A stretch of DNA of 64,000 nucleotides, from contig SJRY01000234.1 of NCBI GenBank assembly GCA_011319805.1, forward strand, positions 124,001 to 188,000, read 5' to 3'. A model generated the notes under the pieces. The model made no database searches and was not told the DNA's origin. It saw nothing but the letters and a program-made list of their open reading frames with translations. Source of the stretch: Macrocybe gigantea. Its lineage: Eukaryota; Basidiomycota; Agaricomycetes; Agaricales; Callistosporiaceae. Below are positions 9,811 through 20,019 of this stretch, in pieces. Each line of letters opens with the position of its first letter. The stretch's first letter is position 1. Both the position numbers and the translations under genes were made by a program.

Positions 9811-12335
9811 ATGGAAATGCTCAGTTATCGGAAGAGCGCAACCGAGGGCAGTCTCGCTTCAGATCAGTTGTACCGTCCCCATGTAGATACCTCTACCGTC
9901 GACGAGCGGAAGCTCATCCGAAAGATTGACCTTCATGTCATCCCCTGGCTCACCTTCGTCTATCTTCTCAATTTCTTGGACAGGGGCAGCGTTGGCAATG
10001 CGAAGGTCTGATTCGTCTTCTCTGGCTTTTTTTTTTTGACTCTCGCTTAGCCTTCCCCAACAGTTGTACCATCTCGAAGACGACATAAACATCACCGACA
10101 ATCAATACCTCATAGCCCTTACCGTCTTCTTTTTCCCTTACGCGTTGTTCGAGGTGTGCACTCCCTGTTTGTTTGCCGACCTGTCATGTTCATCAGCCAT
10201 GAAAGCCTGCGAGCAACGTTTTCCTTCGCAGGCTCCGCCCGTCATTATGGCTGTCCAGCATGATGTTTCTATGGGCTGTCGTCATGGTACACCACCCCAG
10301 CCGTTGGTTCCGCGACATTGCTGACAGATTAGCGCATCAGACTCTCCACGGCGTCATACGGGATTATGGCGGGCTAATAAGTTCGTTAACCAAACAAAGC
10401 GGCTCTATTCAATCACCCGTCCTAACCTTACTTGCTTCTTATGCAGCTCTTCGGGTGTTGTTAGGCCTCTTTGAGGCTGGGATGTACCCTGGCATTGTCT
10501 ATTATATATCGAGGTCTGAGCCAAGATTTCTTGGGTGAGCCATTCAAACCTGACGACACCCCCCAAGCTGGTACAAACGCTCCGAGATGGGATTGAGGGT
10601 GGCTGTATTCTTTTCTTCCGCGACTGTTGCCGGAGCCTTCAGTGCGTGCAACAGCTCCCTACGATCAACCCATACTGGAGCACTCCTAGGTGGCCTCTTG
10701 GCGGCAGCGATTGCCAACATGGATGGGACAGGCGGAAAACCTGGTAAATTTCCAGCGCCCGTGTGTGACGTCGTGATTATTCGTGTTTACCTTTGTCGCG
10801 TATAGGATGGGCATGGATCTTCATTCTAGAAGGGCTCGCCACGGCTGTCGCGGCGGTCGTCTCATTATGGGCCATTCAGGATTTTCCAGACACAGCAAAA
10901 TTCCTCTCTGAAGAAGAGCGTTCGTGACACAGTATCTTTCCTCGGCATGACGAGACTTACAGACTGATTCCAGGCGTGTTTGTCATTCGACGCCTACAGG
11001 AGGACATGCAGTTCAGTGCAGCAGGCGAAGAATTTAGAAAACGATACATTGGCGGAGCTTGACGGATTGGAAGACCTACATTGCCAGTGAGCAGGCCTTT
11101 CCCTTCACCCGATGTTCTCTGCTTCATATCACGACCACAGTGGGTATATATATGGGTTTGTGAGTACTGGGGATTTCTTCCAAAAACGCCCCCTTCGCTA
11201 ACCACGAACCAGCGATGGACCTCTGTACGCTTTCTCGTTGTTCACGCCATCAATCATAAATCAGGTCAGTTGCCAGACATTTGTGAATGTTGGCCATTGT
11301 TTTACCTGGCAACCGTTCGCAGCTTGGTAATTGGCAGATGTACTATTCATATTTCCTGCCACCACTGATAAAGATCTGCAGGATATCGCGCTACTCAAGC
11401 CAACTTGCTATCCGTCCCCGTATATGCATGGGGCTGCTTCATGACATGTATAATAGGGTTTTTCGGTGACAGAATTGGACACCGCTGTTATATCAATTTG
11501 TGGGTCCCAATTGTCCTCTTTGCGGGCTCTTCGCTGATGGTTTTACAGAGGCCTCTTCGGAGTTGGCAAGTTACTTCGCCTGCAGTGATTGATGCTTTCT
11601 CCGCTTATCTCTGCAAAAACAGGCCTCGTGGCATACATAATCCTTATCGTTTCAAGCGTCCCTGGTTTATCGTATTTTGCTGTATATCTTGCTGTGTGGT
11701 GAGAGCCTCTTTCCCTACGATTTCGGCAAGGCGGTTTTACCTCTGGCCCGTCCAGCGCTATCTATCCCACTATTCGTGAGTACGACCTACAGGCTTACTA
11801 GGGTAGCACCTAAACTTCGGAAAAATGTGCTGTATCCGTGACAACAGCGAACTCTGTGTACTTTCTGTTCCTCGACTATCGATCGTCTGTTTTTACTGAT
11901 CTGTCATCTCTTAACAGCGCGTGGGTTGCAAGCAATGTAGAGGGTTCATACAAAAGGAGTGTCACACTCGGCATGGCCATTGGTTTTGGTAATATTAATG
12001 GTGCCATCACTGCAAACATCGTACGGCATGGGCCCTGCCACCTTCCACATTGGCTCTGACTTCGATCGTTCCAGTACCGCTCAAAGGACAAACCATGGTA
12101 CCGCCTAGGCCACGGCATTGTGCTGGCTTACATCGCCATCGGCTTCATCTGTTCCGTTCTTTTTGCCATCCTTTTGAAGCGAGAAAACGATCGGCGGGAC
12201 CGCGGCGAGCGAGACGAAATCATCGAGGGCGTGGACAACAAATTTGCTCACGAGAAGAACGGGCGTTACGAAAGCGTGCGAGCTGCAAGGATCGATAAAG
12301 GCGACGAATGGAGTGGTTTTCGGTATACTCTTTAA
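9811..12335 (+). CDS. MFS transporter, anion:cation symporter family (Dal5/Tna1-like)
   Basis: About a dozen and a half short exons join into a 12-helix MFS protein: KIDLHVIPWLTFVYLLNFLDR, ITDNQYLIALTVFFFPYALFE, NVFLRRLRPS, VLLGLFEAGMYPGIVYYIS, WYKRSEMGLRVAVFFS, WAWIFILEGLAT, FPDTAKFLSEEER, YAFSLFTPSIINQ, WVASNVEGSYKRSV and a hydrophilic C-tail. The RSEMGLRVA-type loop and overall layout fit plasma-membrane permeases for allantoate, ureidosuccinate or nicotinate; the substrate cannot be read from sequence. Two exon details stand out: a 4-nt exon at 11323-11326 and a GC..AG intron at 11566-11622. At 11049-11050 one T is missing (ATTGG for expected ATTTGG), which breaks KRYIWRSLTDWK. Confidence 0.88.
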
Positions 12336-12563
12336 TTGGCACAACAAAAAAGCACCCATCGTGATCCATTCTGGTCCGCACAAGCAACATTTTGCAAATC
12401 AATCAATCAATTCCTCACGCAACTGAAGGACACGCGACTGCTCGTACAAGAGGTGCTTGTTGAATAGGGTGCTAGTAACACACGATCTAAATGTTGAAAC
12501 CCTACTACCTATTATATTTATAATACGGATAGGAATGAAAACGAGTGGAGCAATGTGAGCCGA

Positions 12564-15128
12564 TCAGAGTCCCAGTCTGTCAGTTATAGATATCGATGTC
12601 GATGCGGCAACAGGCGACGGAAGAGGTGCGTCTGGTTCCGAAGGAGGTGAAGAGGGAGGAATAGGTGCTCCTCGATGGTGCTCGTCTAACCATTTGTCCA
12701 TGTCATCGGATCGATTCGCAAACGGTCGCTTGCCAAGAAGTTCTATCATGTTCTCCCTTCACAAAAACATGAGAAAAACGGTGTATTACGAGGCCACAAC
12801 ACAAGAAACGCACCTGGTAATAACCTCCCTTTCTAGCAGGAGATTCGCAACCTTGGTGACATCTTCGCGGTGTTCCGTGAGTAAATTCCTGGTGCGCTCA
12901 TATGCATTCCTAAAAATAGCGGGTGAGATCTTTAGAAAAGGACAAACGAATTCTACCAGAAGTTTAACTAACGTGATCATTCTCCGGACTTCGGCGTCTA
13001 ACATCTCCGCAGTTTTCTCACTAAAGGGCTTGGTCCAGCTTTCTTTAGCACCTCGGTCGCCTCCGTAACTGACGGGACCGATGATCTCATTCATGCCGTA
13101 GTTGGCGCATGCTTCGAAAGCCATACGAGTGATCTTCTGCAAGTCGTCTTGAGCTCCCGTTGTGATATTCTCCGGACCAAAGAAGATCTCTTCCGAAACA
13201 CGACCGCCTAAGGTCATGCAAATCTTATCCAACATTTGCGGAGAAGAGAGAAGGTATCGATCGGGAGGCAGATACTGAGATACAAAGTCAGAAGAGAAAT
13301 CACCGCGCAGCTAGGAAGTGATTTACTTGCGCGTATCCCAGAGCACCTGTTCCTCTGGGGATGATACTGACTTTGAGCAGAGGGTCCGCGTGTTCGAGGA
13401 ACCAACCGCAGATAGCATGGCCAGCTTCATGATATGCGACCGTCTTTTTCTCCTCCGGACTGAGAACACGACTCTTCCTCTCGAGGCCCACAATGACTCG
13501 TTCAATTGCGGTGTCAAAATCGACGGATTCAATGAAGTCCGATCCTCTGCGAGCTGCATGAAGGGCGGCTTCGTTGCAGACGTTGGCGATATCTGCGCCG
13601 GAGAAACCTGGCGTCAGGACGGCAAGCTTCTGCGCAAAGCTATCAATGTCCTTGGTAAGGCTTTCTAGAAGACGCAAAGGGGCGAGATGGACAAGATAGA
13701 TGCCCTTGCGGCCGGCGACATCTGGTAGATCGATGGCGATGTGTCGGTCAAATCGACCTGGCCGCATAAGTGCAGGATCGAGGACATCAGGACGATTAGT
13801 TCCTGCAAGCACGACAACGTGTTCCTGTGTCCCAAAGCCATCCATTTCCACGAGTAGCTGGTTGAGGGTAGACTCTCGTTCGTCATTACCGCCAAGGCTG
13901 CCAGCTTTCGTTCGAGACTTGCCGATAGCATCGATTTCGTCGATAAAGATTATGCAAGGAGCATACTTCTTGGCAGAGGAGAAAAGGTCCCTGACACGGG
14001 AAGAGCCTACACCGACGAACATCTCGACGAATTCCGAACCGGAGACAGAAAGGAAGGGAACAGACGCTTCGCCGGCGGTAGCCTTTGCGATCAGCGTTTT
14101 GCCTGTACCTGGCGGTCCGGACAGGATTGCGCCACGGGGAATCTTTGCGCCGAGCTTCTCATATTTGGCAGGTTCTTTGAGGAACTTGACAAATTCCATG
14201 ATTTCTTCTTTCGCTTCGTCCATACCAGCGACGTCTTTGAATTTGACCTTGACGTCTGTGTCCTTGTTAAAAAGCTTTGCACGACTCTTGCCTATGCTGA
14301 AAATGCCGCCACCTCCAGCACTACTTCCTCTCCTGGACATCCAATAGAGGAAGCCCACCAAAAGGATAGTTGGTGCAAAGTTGAGGATGGCGCTGAAGGC
14401 CGAAATCTCGTCTTGGTAGGCTACAGGTATGCGCTCATGGCTGGGAATGCCGAGCTCGGCCTGCGCAGCATCAAGCTTGCGTTCAAAGGCGTCGACACTT
14501 CCTATAGAGAAGTAAATTTCCCCGCCAAATGCGGATGCGGGATATAGGGCGCTGTTAGCATTGGCATGGAGTTTTACGCGGACCTTGTGCCCATTTACGA
14601 CGGTCAGCTTCTCGACAAGGCCCTTATCGAGGAAAGCGGTGCGGAACTCCTGCCAAGTGATCTCGCGGGAATTGGCGCTGCTGGAACTGGTGTAGGCGAG
14701 ATATGCAACGGCAGCGGCGGAGAGCCAGGCCAGCTGATTATTACTGAAGCCGTTGTTATTAGGAGGTGGTTGGTCGCCCCGGGACTTGCCCTTGTCCGGG
14801 TCAGGTTCTGATGATCTGTGGGACGAGGGGTCCTGTTGTCTACGCTGGGACTGTTGCGAGTACTGCTGGAAGAAACCTTCTAGAGCCTTTGGTAGTTCAG
14901 GCTTCTGAGACGGGGCCTTGTCCGATGACGAAGGACTCTGGCTTCGGAGTCCTTGCGCTGTGAGTCTACGGGTTGGCCATTGCCGTGGTTGTCCTGCCTC
15001 GAAGGATCGGGTTTCTGATGTTCTGAGGAGGAGCTGCTATTGCTCCTGAAGGAAGGGGTGAGTAAACGTTTGGAGACGAGTGCAGGACGACGGATGGCAG
15101 AGGCAGCACGGAAGGAGCGGGACAACAT
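12564..15128 (-). CDS. AFG3: Mitochondrial m-AAA protease, FtsH/M41 family (AFG3/YTA12)
   Basis: ATG 15128 opens a mitochondrial presequence ([20 protein letters not shown]) followed by a Ser/Gln/Pro-rich linker. A membrane region follows, with a TM segment near [15 protein letters not shown]. The AAA domain has Walker A GPPGTGKT at about residue 338, Walker [12 protein letters not shown] and second region of homology [10 protein letters not shown]. The zinc protease domain carries HEAGH at about residue 567. The m-AAA complex degrades inner-membrane proteins and matures uL32m. GMDEAKEE and [11 protein letters not shown] look slightly closer to Yta12 than Afg3, but I cannot separate the paralogues. 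Introns include 13275-13326 and two more near the 3' end. The frame breaks at 14940-14941 (one C missing on the coding strand); with it the linker reads [13 protein letters not shown]. Confidence 0.93.
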
Positions 15129-15303
15129 TTGGGAGACGACTTCGGGCAGCGTCGCCAAATTTACCAAACGATCCCTTGCCGGATTACGCAAGACGCCGCT
15201 GACAAATATATTCCCACCTGTAATCTGATCTAACTCGGGTAACGACTCAAAACTATAACTTGACTGAGAGCTAAGCCATGCCAGCGCCTATTTGCTTTGC
15301 CAC

Positions 15304-16566
15304 ATGGATTCTCTCCCCGTCACCCGTAAATCCATTACCACGTCCCGCGGCTATTCGTACACGTACTACTTCGCCAAGCCAGTAGTGTCTGAGCCCTTTC
15401 TTCTCTTTATTCACGGATTCCCAAGTACCGCCTATGACTGGAGACACCAGATTCGCTTCTTCAAGGAGCAGGGGTACGGCCTGATCGTCCCCGACATGCT
15501 GGGCTACGGCCAGTCAGATAAACCAACCGATCCAACCGTCTACGCCTCTAGCCTCATCTGCAAAGACCTTGTCGACATCCTCAATGCCGAACAGGCTGAT
15601 CGCGTGATCGCTGTTGGCCATGACATGTGCGCATGACATAAGACGCGATCTGCTCAGGCTGCCAGTTGACTCTGTACTCTACAGGGGCAGCAAGATCGCA
15701 AGCCGTCTCGCTAACATCTATCCAGATCGCTTCCTTGCCTTTGCCTTCGTCGCCGTGGGTTATATCGCTCCTAGCCCTGGCGTAAGCTTCCAAGATGTGC
15801 TTGCTCATGTACGTAACTCACCGTTTTTCCCTATAACACTGCTCTTCTTACACCTGCCCTCAGTTGACGCAGTTAGCCGGCTACGAAGTCTTCGGTTATT
15901 GGCTTTGGTTCGCCGAAGACGGTGCTCATAAAGCAGTGGAGGAACATGTCAGTTTGCGTTCGTCTCTGACAATGTCTACTTGTGCTTACTGCTACCTCTT
16001 CAGTTTGACTCATTTTATAGCGTGGTCATCGCTGCAGACGAGACTCTATGGAAATCCGTCCTTGCACCCACGGGTAAACTCAGAGCCTGGGTAGAAGCAA
16101 ACCAAACCACGCCTCCGGCTTTGTATCTGACCGAAGAAGTACCTATAAGTCTATGCTCCGCATGGTCACGTCTCTGAACGTTTATGTTCCAGGAAGTGAA
16201 GACGCAGAAGAAACTCCTGCTCGACGGAGGCTTCCAAGCGCCCTTCTGCTGGTACAAGATCCTCACATCGTCCATCGACTCTGACGATTCGAAGTGTGAG
16301 CATTGCCATATTTTCGTCACTTACATCGGTCCTCACTGCCATTCAGCCATCCCGCAGGAAAACTATTTTATCAATAACCGGTTTTCTTCGTTGCAGCCAA
16401 GCGCGATCATGTCGCCCTTCCCAGTGCAGGCATCGCTTCAGCCAAGAGGTTCTGCAAGAGCCAGCTGACCATTCACGAATATGACACGGCCCACTGGGTT
16501 GCTTGGGAAGCTAAAGATCAGTTGAACAAGGACCTGCTGACTTGGATATCATCCATTGACAAGTGA
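15304..16566 (+). CDS. Alpha/beta hydrolase, epoxide hydrolase-like
   Basis: The product starts MDSLPVTRKSITTSRGYSY and has an alpha/beta hydrolase core: oxyanion motif HGFPSTAYDWRHQI, DMLGYGQSDKPTD, nucleophile site VIAVGHD (Asp), PDRFLAFAFVAVGYIAPSPG, and the late catalytic His in YDTAHWVAWE. This is the arrangement of soluble epoxide hydrolases, which open epoxides through an Asp-ester intermediate. At least five introns split it. Two oddities: splicing after GHD gives GHDMGSK where the family normally has Trp, and one A is missing at 16376-16377 (AATAACCGG for AATAAACCGG), which breaks INKPVFFVAAKRDH. It is divergent from the m-AAA gene with 175 bp between starts. The true substrate is unknown. 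Confidence 0.85.
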
Positions 16567-16642
16567 AGATACAAACTCTGCGTCATTCGTGCAATAGTAA
16601 GGCAATCATCGAATGTAGAATTATTGTAGATCAAACATCTTA

Positions 16643-18626
16643 TTATTGAACATCTGTATCCTCGTCCTCTTCTACTTCGAAGGCGCAACAAAACTGCTCC
16701 TTGTCGAGCAACACCATTCCCTTTCCGTCGGGCGCCCATCTGACGTCGCGGGTATCAAACTCTTCTGCAAACGCTGTGAGTATGTTGGGGCTGTAACTTA
16801 GAGAAGATACCCACTAGCTGGGACACCGATGCATTCAGCCATCTCCTCATCCGCTCCTCCCTCAACCATCCATTCGTCACTCCAGGTATACATGCTTTCA
16901 CCGCCGCAGCAAATGACCAAACTTCCCTTTCGGATGGGATTCCACCTGGCATGGAGCACCGGTTGCGTATGGAGCAGGACCGATCTTAATTTTGGATTGA
17001 ATATCTCATCCGAGCTAGGGAAGCTGTATATGTACAAAGCTCTCGGTGCTTCATCTACCTCACTCGTGAGCAAACCATCGCGTGACGGTGACAGATGGCT
17101 TACCAAATCTGACGAGCAGAAGGGTACCAGTCTTATTCCACTCCAGTTGAACTGCGCCTGACCTCGGATTCGGTTTGCTTGGGTCGACACGTATCGAAGG
17201 AATTGTTTGAGGACCTTGTAGGCGTTCATCTAGAATGGTAATTAGTCTGGTGAAGCGCATCACCGAATTTAAACTTACACGACAGAAATCCGCGTCCACC
17301 TGTGGCCTCAATCCATTTAGCTGGCTCTCTCCAAAGGATCTAGCAGAATCCGTAAATACCCTATCCGTGGTCCGTCATAACCTGTACACACAACACCAGC
17401 AGGTATCCTGGTCACCAATTCTAATGTGGCGATTGGCGACCAACTCAAGCCATCTAGAATGTGGACCTGGAGATGTTGAAACGCGGACCTCTTGAGAAAA
17501 ATTTTTCAAAAAATACGACTGACCTTGCTATCCCATCCTCCTACGGCCAAAAATAAGCTATTTGGATGCCATGCGACGAGGCGAATACCGAAACCAGGAT
17601 CTGGTTCTGGGCTGAATGTCGCTACCACATTTCCGGCGAGCGAAACTACGTAGAGTTTGTACTTGAACGCAAGCGCGGCGTGTCAGGATGGTGATAGATT
17701 CAAGGTAGGGCAATGTTCTCACCTCCAGAGGCCCCTCCCAGACTGCTACGTAGTTCCCTGATGGCGATAGAGTGAAGGAAGACAATGACGCAGATGGCAA
17801 TTGGAAATGCTGTACAACGGTCGACAAGAGAAACGCCGTTCGCGCCTGAAGGATTAACCTACTCGAACAAGCTTGTAGGCATCCGATGTGTCATAGATGC
17901 CTAGCGTGTCTTTAGAACGATGTCTCTCCGCCAAAATAAAGTATCGTCCATCTGAACGAAAAGCGTAGCCTCCCCGCGCTGTATCAAGACGAATGACTAG
18001 TCCGAGTTTGACAAGATCCCTCACCTCTATCGGGATGAAGAGGGTATTGAATGTGTATTGCTGACCCAGCGACCAGAGACCATATTGTGACCCTCAACTG
18101 CTATATCTGATTACATCTGCCACAAACCTGCTTTGAGATGGCTCGGCTTACCCCCCATTCAGAGAAACAGAGAATTGTTCGACCATCAGGGCCCATTCCG
18201 CTTTCGCGAGACCTTGGATTATCGTAATTTAGTAATGCTCTGTGAGCGCAAAAGAGCGACGATCATACCTTCCACCCCTGACTCTATACGACCAAGCCAG
18301 TCCTCGTCTTGCAATTTGAAGATCTGGACGACCCCGCTTTTCGCGGAGGCGGCAAAGATATATTCAGAATCGCAAGACCACCCAATATGTGATATCTGAG
18401 TAGAAGATTGGGGCACGGAGGATGACATGGTAGACTTGGATTTGGGAAGAATGAGGAGGGCATTGGATTGCGAGGACAACGCGTCGAACTGCCAAGTGCG
18501 AGCGATCTGGAAAGTGTCGGTACGCCGGACGATGATCCTGTCGTGCGCTGCAGTGAGGATAAAATGGCCGCCCGGGCTAAAGCGGACAAGACCCGACGTT
18601 TGCTTGTAGATCTCCGTGAAGTCCAT
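16643..18626 (-). CDS. WRAP73: WD-repeat protein WRAP73 (WDR8)
   Basis: ATG 18626 begins MDFTEIYKQTSGLVRFSPGG, the usual start of WRAP73. WD blades follow (HFILTAAHDRIIVRRTDTF, HIGWSCDSEYIFAASAKSG, SSFTLSPSGNYVAVWEGPL, LRSVLLHTQPVLHARWNP, KGSLVICCGGESMYTWSDEW), and the end is RDVRWAPDGKGMVLLDKEQF plus an acidic tail. In fission yeast the homologue works with a kinesin-14 and Msd1-type anchor at spindle pole bodies to fix microtubule minus ends. Several 45-65 nt introns interrupt it, and splices such as the one giving VRFDEAPRALYIYSFP are canonical. I found no frameshift. It is head to head with mitochondrial uS17, with 87 bp between starts. Confidence 0.9.
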
Positions 18627-18674
18627 GTCGGCCGTCGCGCACTGTCGGCGCAATAAAATGTGGATGATCACAGT

Positions 18675-18680
18675 CACGTG
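18675..18680. promoter_or_regulatory. CACGTG E-box in the WRAP73/uS17m divergent promoter
   Basis: A perfect CACGTG palindrome lies 39 bp before the uS17m ATG and 49 bp from the WRAP73 ATG. bHLH factors such as Cbf1 bind this core in fungi; use here is inferred. Confidence 0.35.
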
Positions 18681-18713
18681 CGCGTTTTTTCTGCCACTCA
18701 GCCAGCAACGACC

Positions 18714-19139
18714 ATGCCGCCCATGGCGTTCAACGGCGTCGTCACAAAGGCAGGATTTATGAACAAGACTGTCACTGTCACTGTATCGAGGTGGGTTACT
18801 CATAAATTGACGGGCAAGGTGCGTCTTTGTCCTTCGATTCACTCTTATTGTCTTACATCCACTGTCGTGATAGCGGATCGAGCGCAGCAAGAAATTCCTC
18901 GTGCACGACGAAGCAATGGTTTGGGTGCCCTGTCCATGCCCTTCATCGTCAACTTGCTAAAGGTTTCTCATAATAAAGTGCTACGCAAAGACGACGTTGT
19001 CACGATCCGCAACTGTCCACCTATATCCGCTTTAAAGCGATTCCGATTGGAAAGGATTCTACGCAGTCCTGAGACAGAACGCGACCTCGCTCATGCGCAA
19101 AAAGAGAAGGAGCAAAGACGACTAGCAAATGCAGCGTAA
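18714..19139 (+). CDS. Mitochondrial ribosomal protein uS17m
   Basis: Three exons encode about 100 residues: MPPMAFNGVVTKAGFMNKTV, VTVSRWVTHKLTGK, then RIERSKKFLVHDEA, and finally LRKDDVVTIRNCPPISALKRF with a charged C-terminal helix. This is the uS17 fold that binds small-subunit rRNA, in its mitochondrial version. The second intron (about 18919-18962, 44 nt) is placed by frame and is the least certain boundary. The start was chosen at the first ATG that leads directly into the conserved FNGVVTKAG. Confidence 0.88.
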   Translation: MPPMAFNGVVTKAGFMNKTVTVTVSRWVTHKLTGKVRLCPSIHSYCLTSTVVIADRAQQEIPRARRSNGLGALSMPFIVNLLKVSHNKVLRKDDVVTIRNCPPISALKRFRLERILRSPETERDLAHAQKEKEQRRLANAA

Positions 19140-19247
19140 CCCGTCCGGGTGTTGGGATTGCTCCCAACCTTCAATGTAATATCCGCTCCGAAGCGAATTC
19201 AGCTGCCATCCTCTGGATTTGCATTTTTTTTTTCAGACGTCTTTATC

Positions 19248-19819
19248 CTAGACCGGTGGATTCGTGGGTGCCTTGGGTGATTCTGTTGCTGGCTGGAGTT
19301 GTTTTTGCAGCGCGGTTTGGATTTCAATCAGCTGTAGAGCAGATGTTCAATATCATCCTAAAATACCACCATAATATACAAATCACCTCTTTTTTCTTCA
19401 CTTCCTGCTTGCCTTCTGTGTCTTTTAGCTGTCCTTCCACTCTTTTGCTGCCATTCCAAAAAATCAGTCGAGCGCATCGCGGATTTTGCTGTTCTTACGA
19501 ACATCTCTCCACGAATAAATTGCAAGCGAGTTTCGACATTGCTTTTTGCCTCGGCTTGATCCTGCTTCACGAGCACGGGCCCTATCAACTTGAAGACTGT
19601 ATTCTCCGACGTGAGTTGGGCGAACTCCTGCGATCCATTCGTTAGCGAGCGGCGACAACGAGCCCGATGACACGGCTGGACCTTCTGAACCGACTCGTTC
19701 TCTGAAAGTTGGGCTTCTAACCTTTGCCGCGCATCGACTACGTTTGATAGTTCGACTTGTAGTTTTTGAAATTCTGCCGAAGCCGTCTGGAGTCTTGTCT
19801 GCAATGACACAGTTGCCAT
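19248..19819 (-). CDS. YKE2: Prefoldin subunit 6
   Basis: ATG 19819 starts MATVSLQTRLQTASAEFQKL, a coiled-coil helix, followed by DARQRLEAQLSENESVQK, the beta-hairpin region EFAQLTSENTVFKLIGPVL, VKQDQAEAKSNVETRLQFI and a second long helix (RVEGQLKDTEGKQEVKKKE, LIEIQTALQKQ), ending in a Pro/Thr tail with stop at 19248. Prefoldin hexamers hand unfolded actin and tubulin to the CCT chaperonin. Three introns are present and all have normal borders. About 125 residues is typical. Confidence 0.93.
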
Positions 19820-20019
19820 AGCCCAAACCAAAATGGTTCAGATAAAAAAGCGATCGAATACAAACACCGAAAAGCACAAAGCCAGAATGCACTGCATTGC
19901 GATAAGATCGTCCTTTCCCGGATGCGCACATATAAACAGAGTCTAACTATAATATTCTAAGTATGAAATAGCTACCGTTCTACCGGCGGAGCACGAGCAC
20001 AATCGAAATGAAGCTGTGG

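Noticed and set aside
14909..14940. 32-nt intron in the m-AAA gene instead of a frameshift
   Set aside because: It keeps frame, but 32 nt is shorter than any other intron here (44 nt or more), and the skipped codons read as natural linker sequence.
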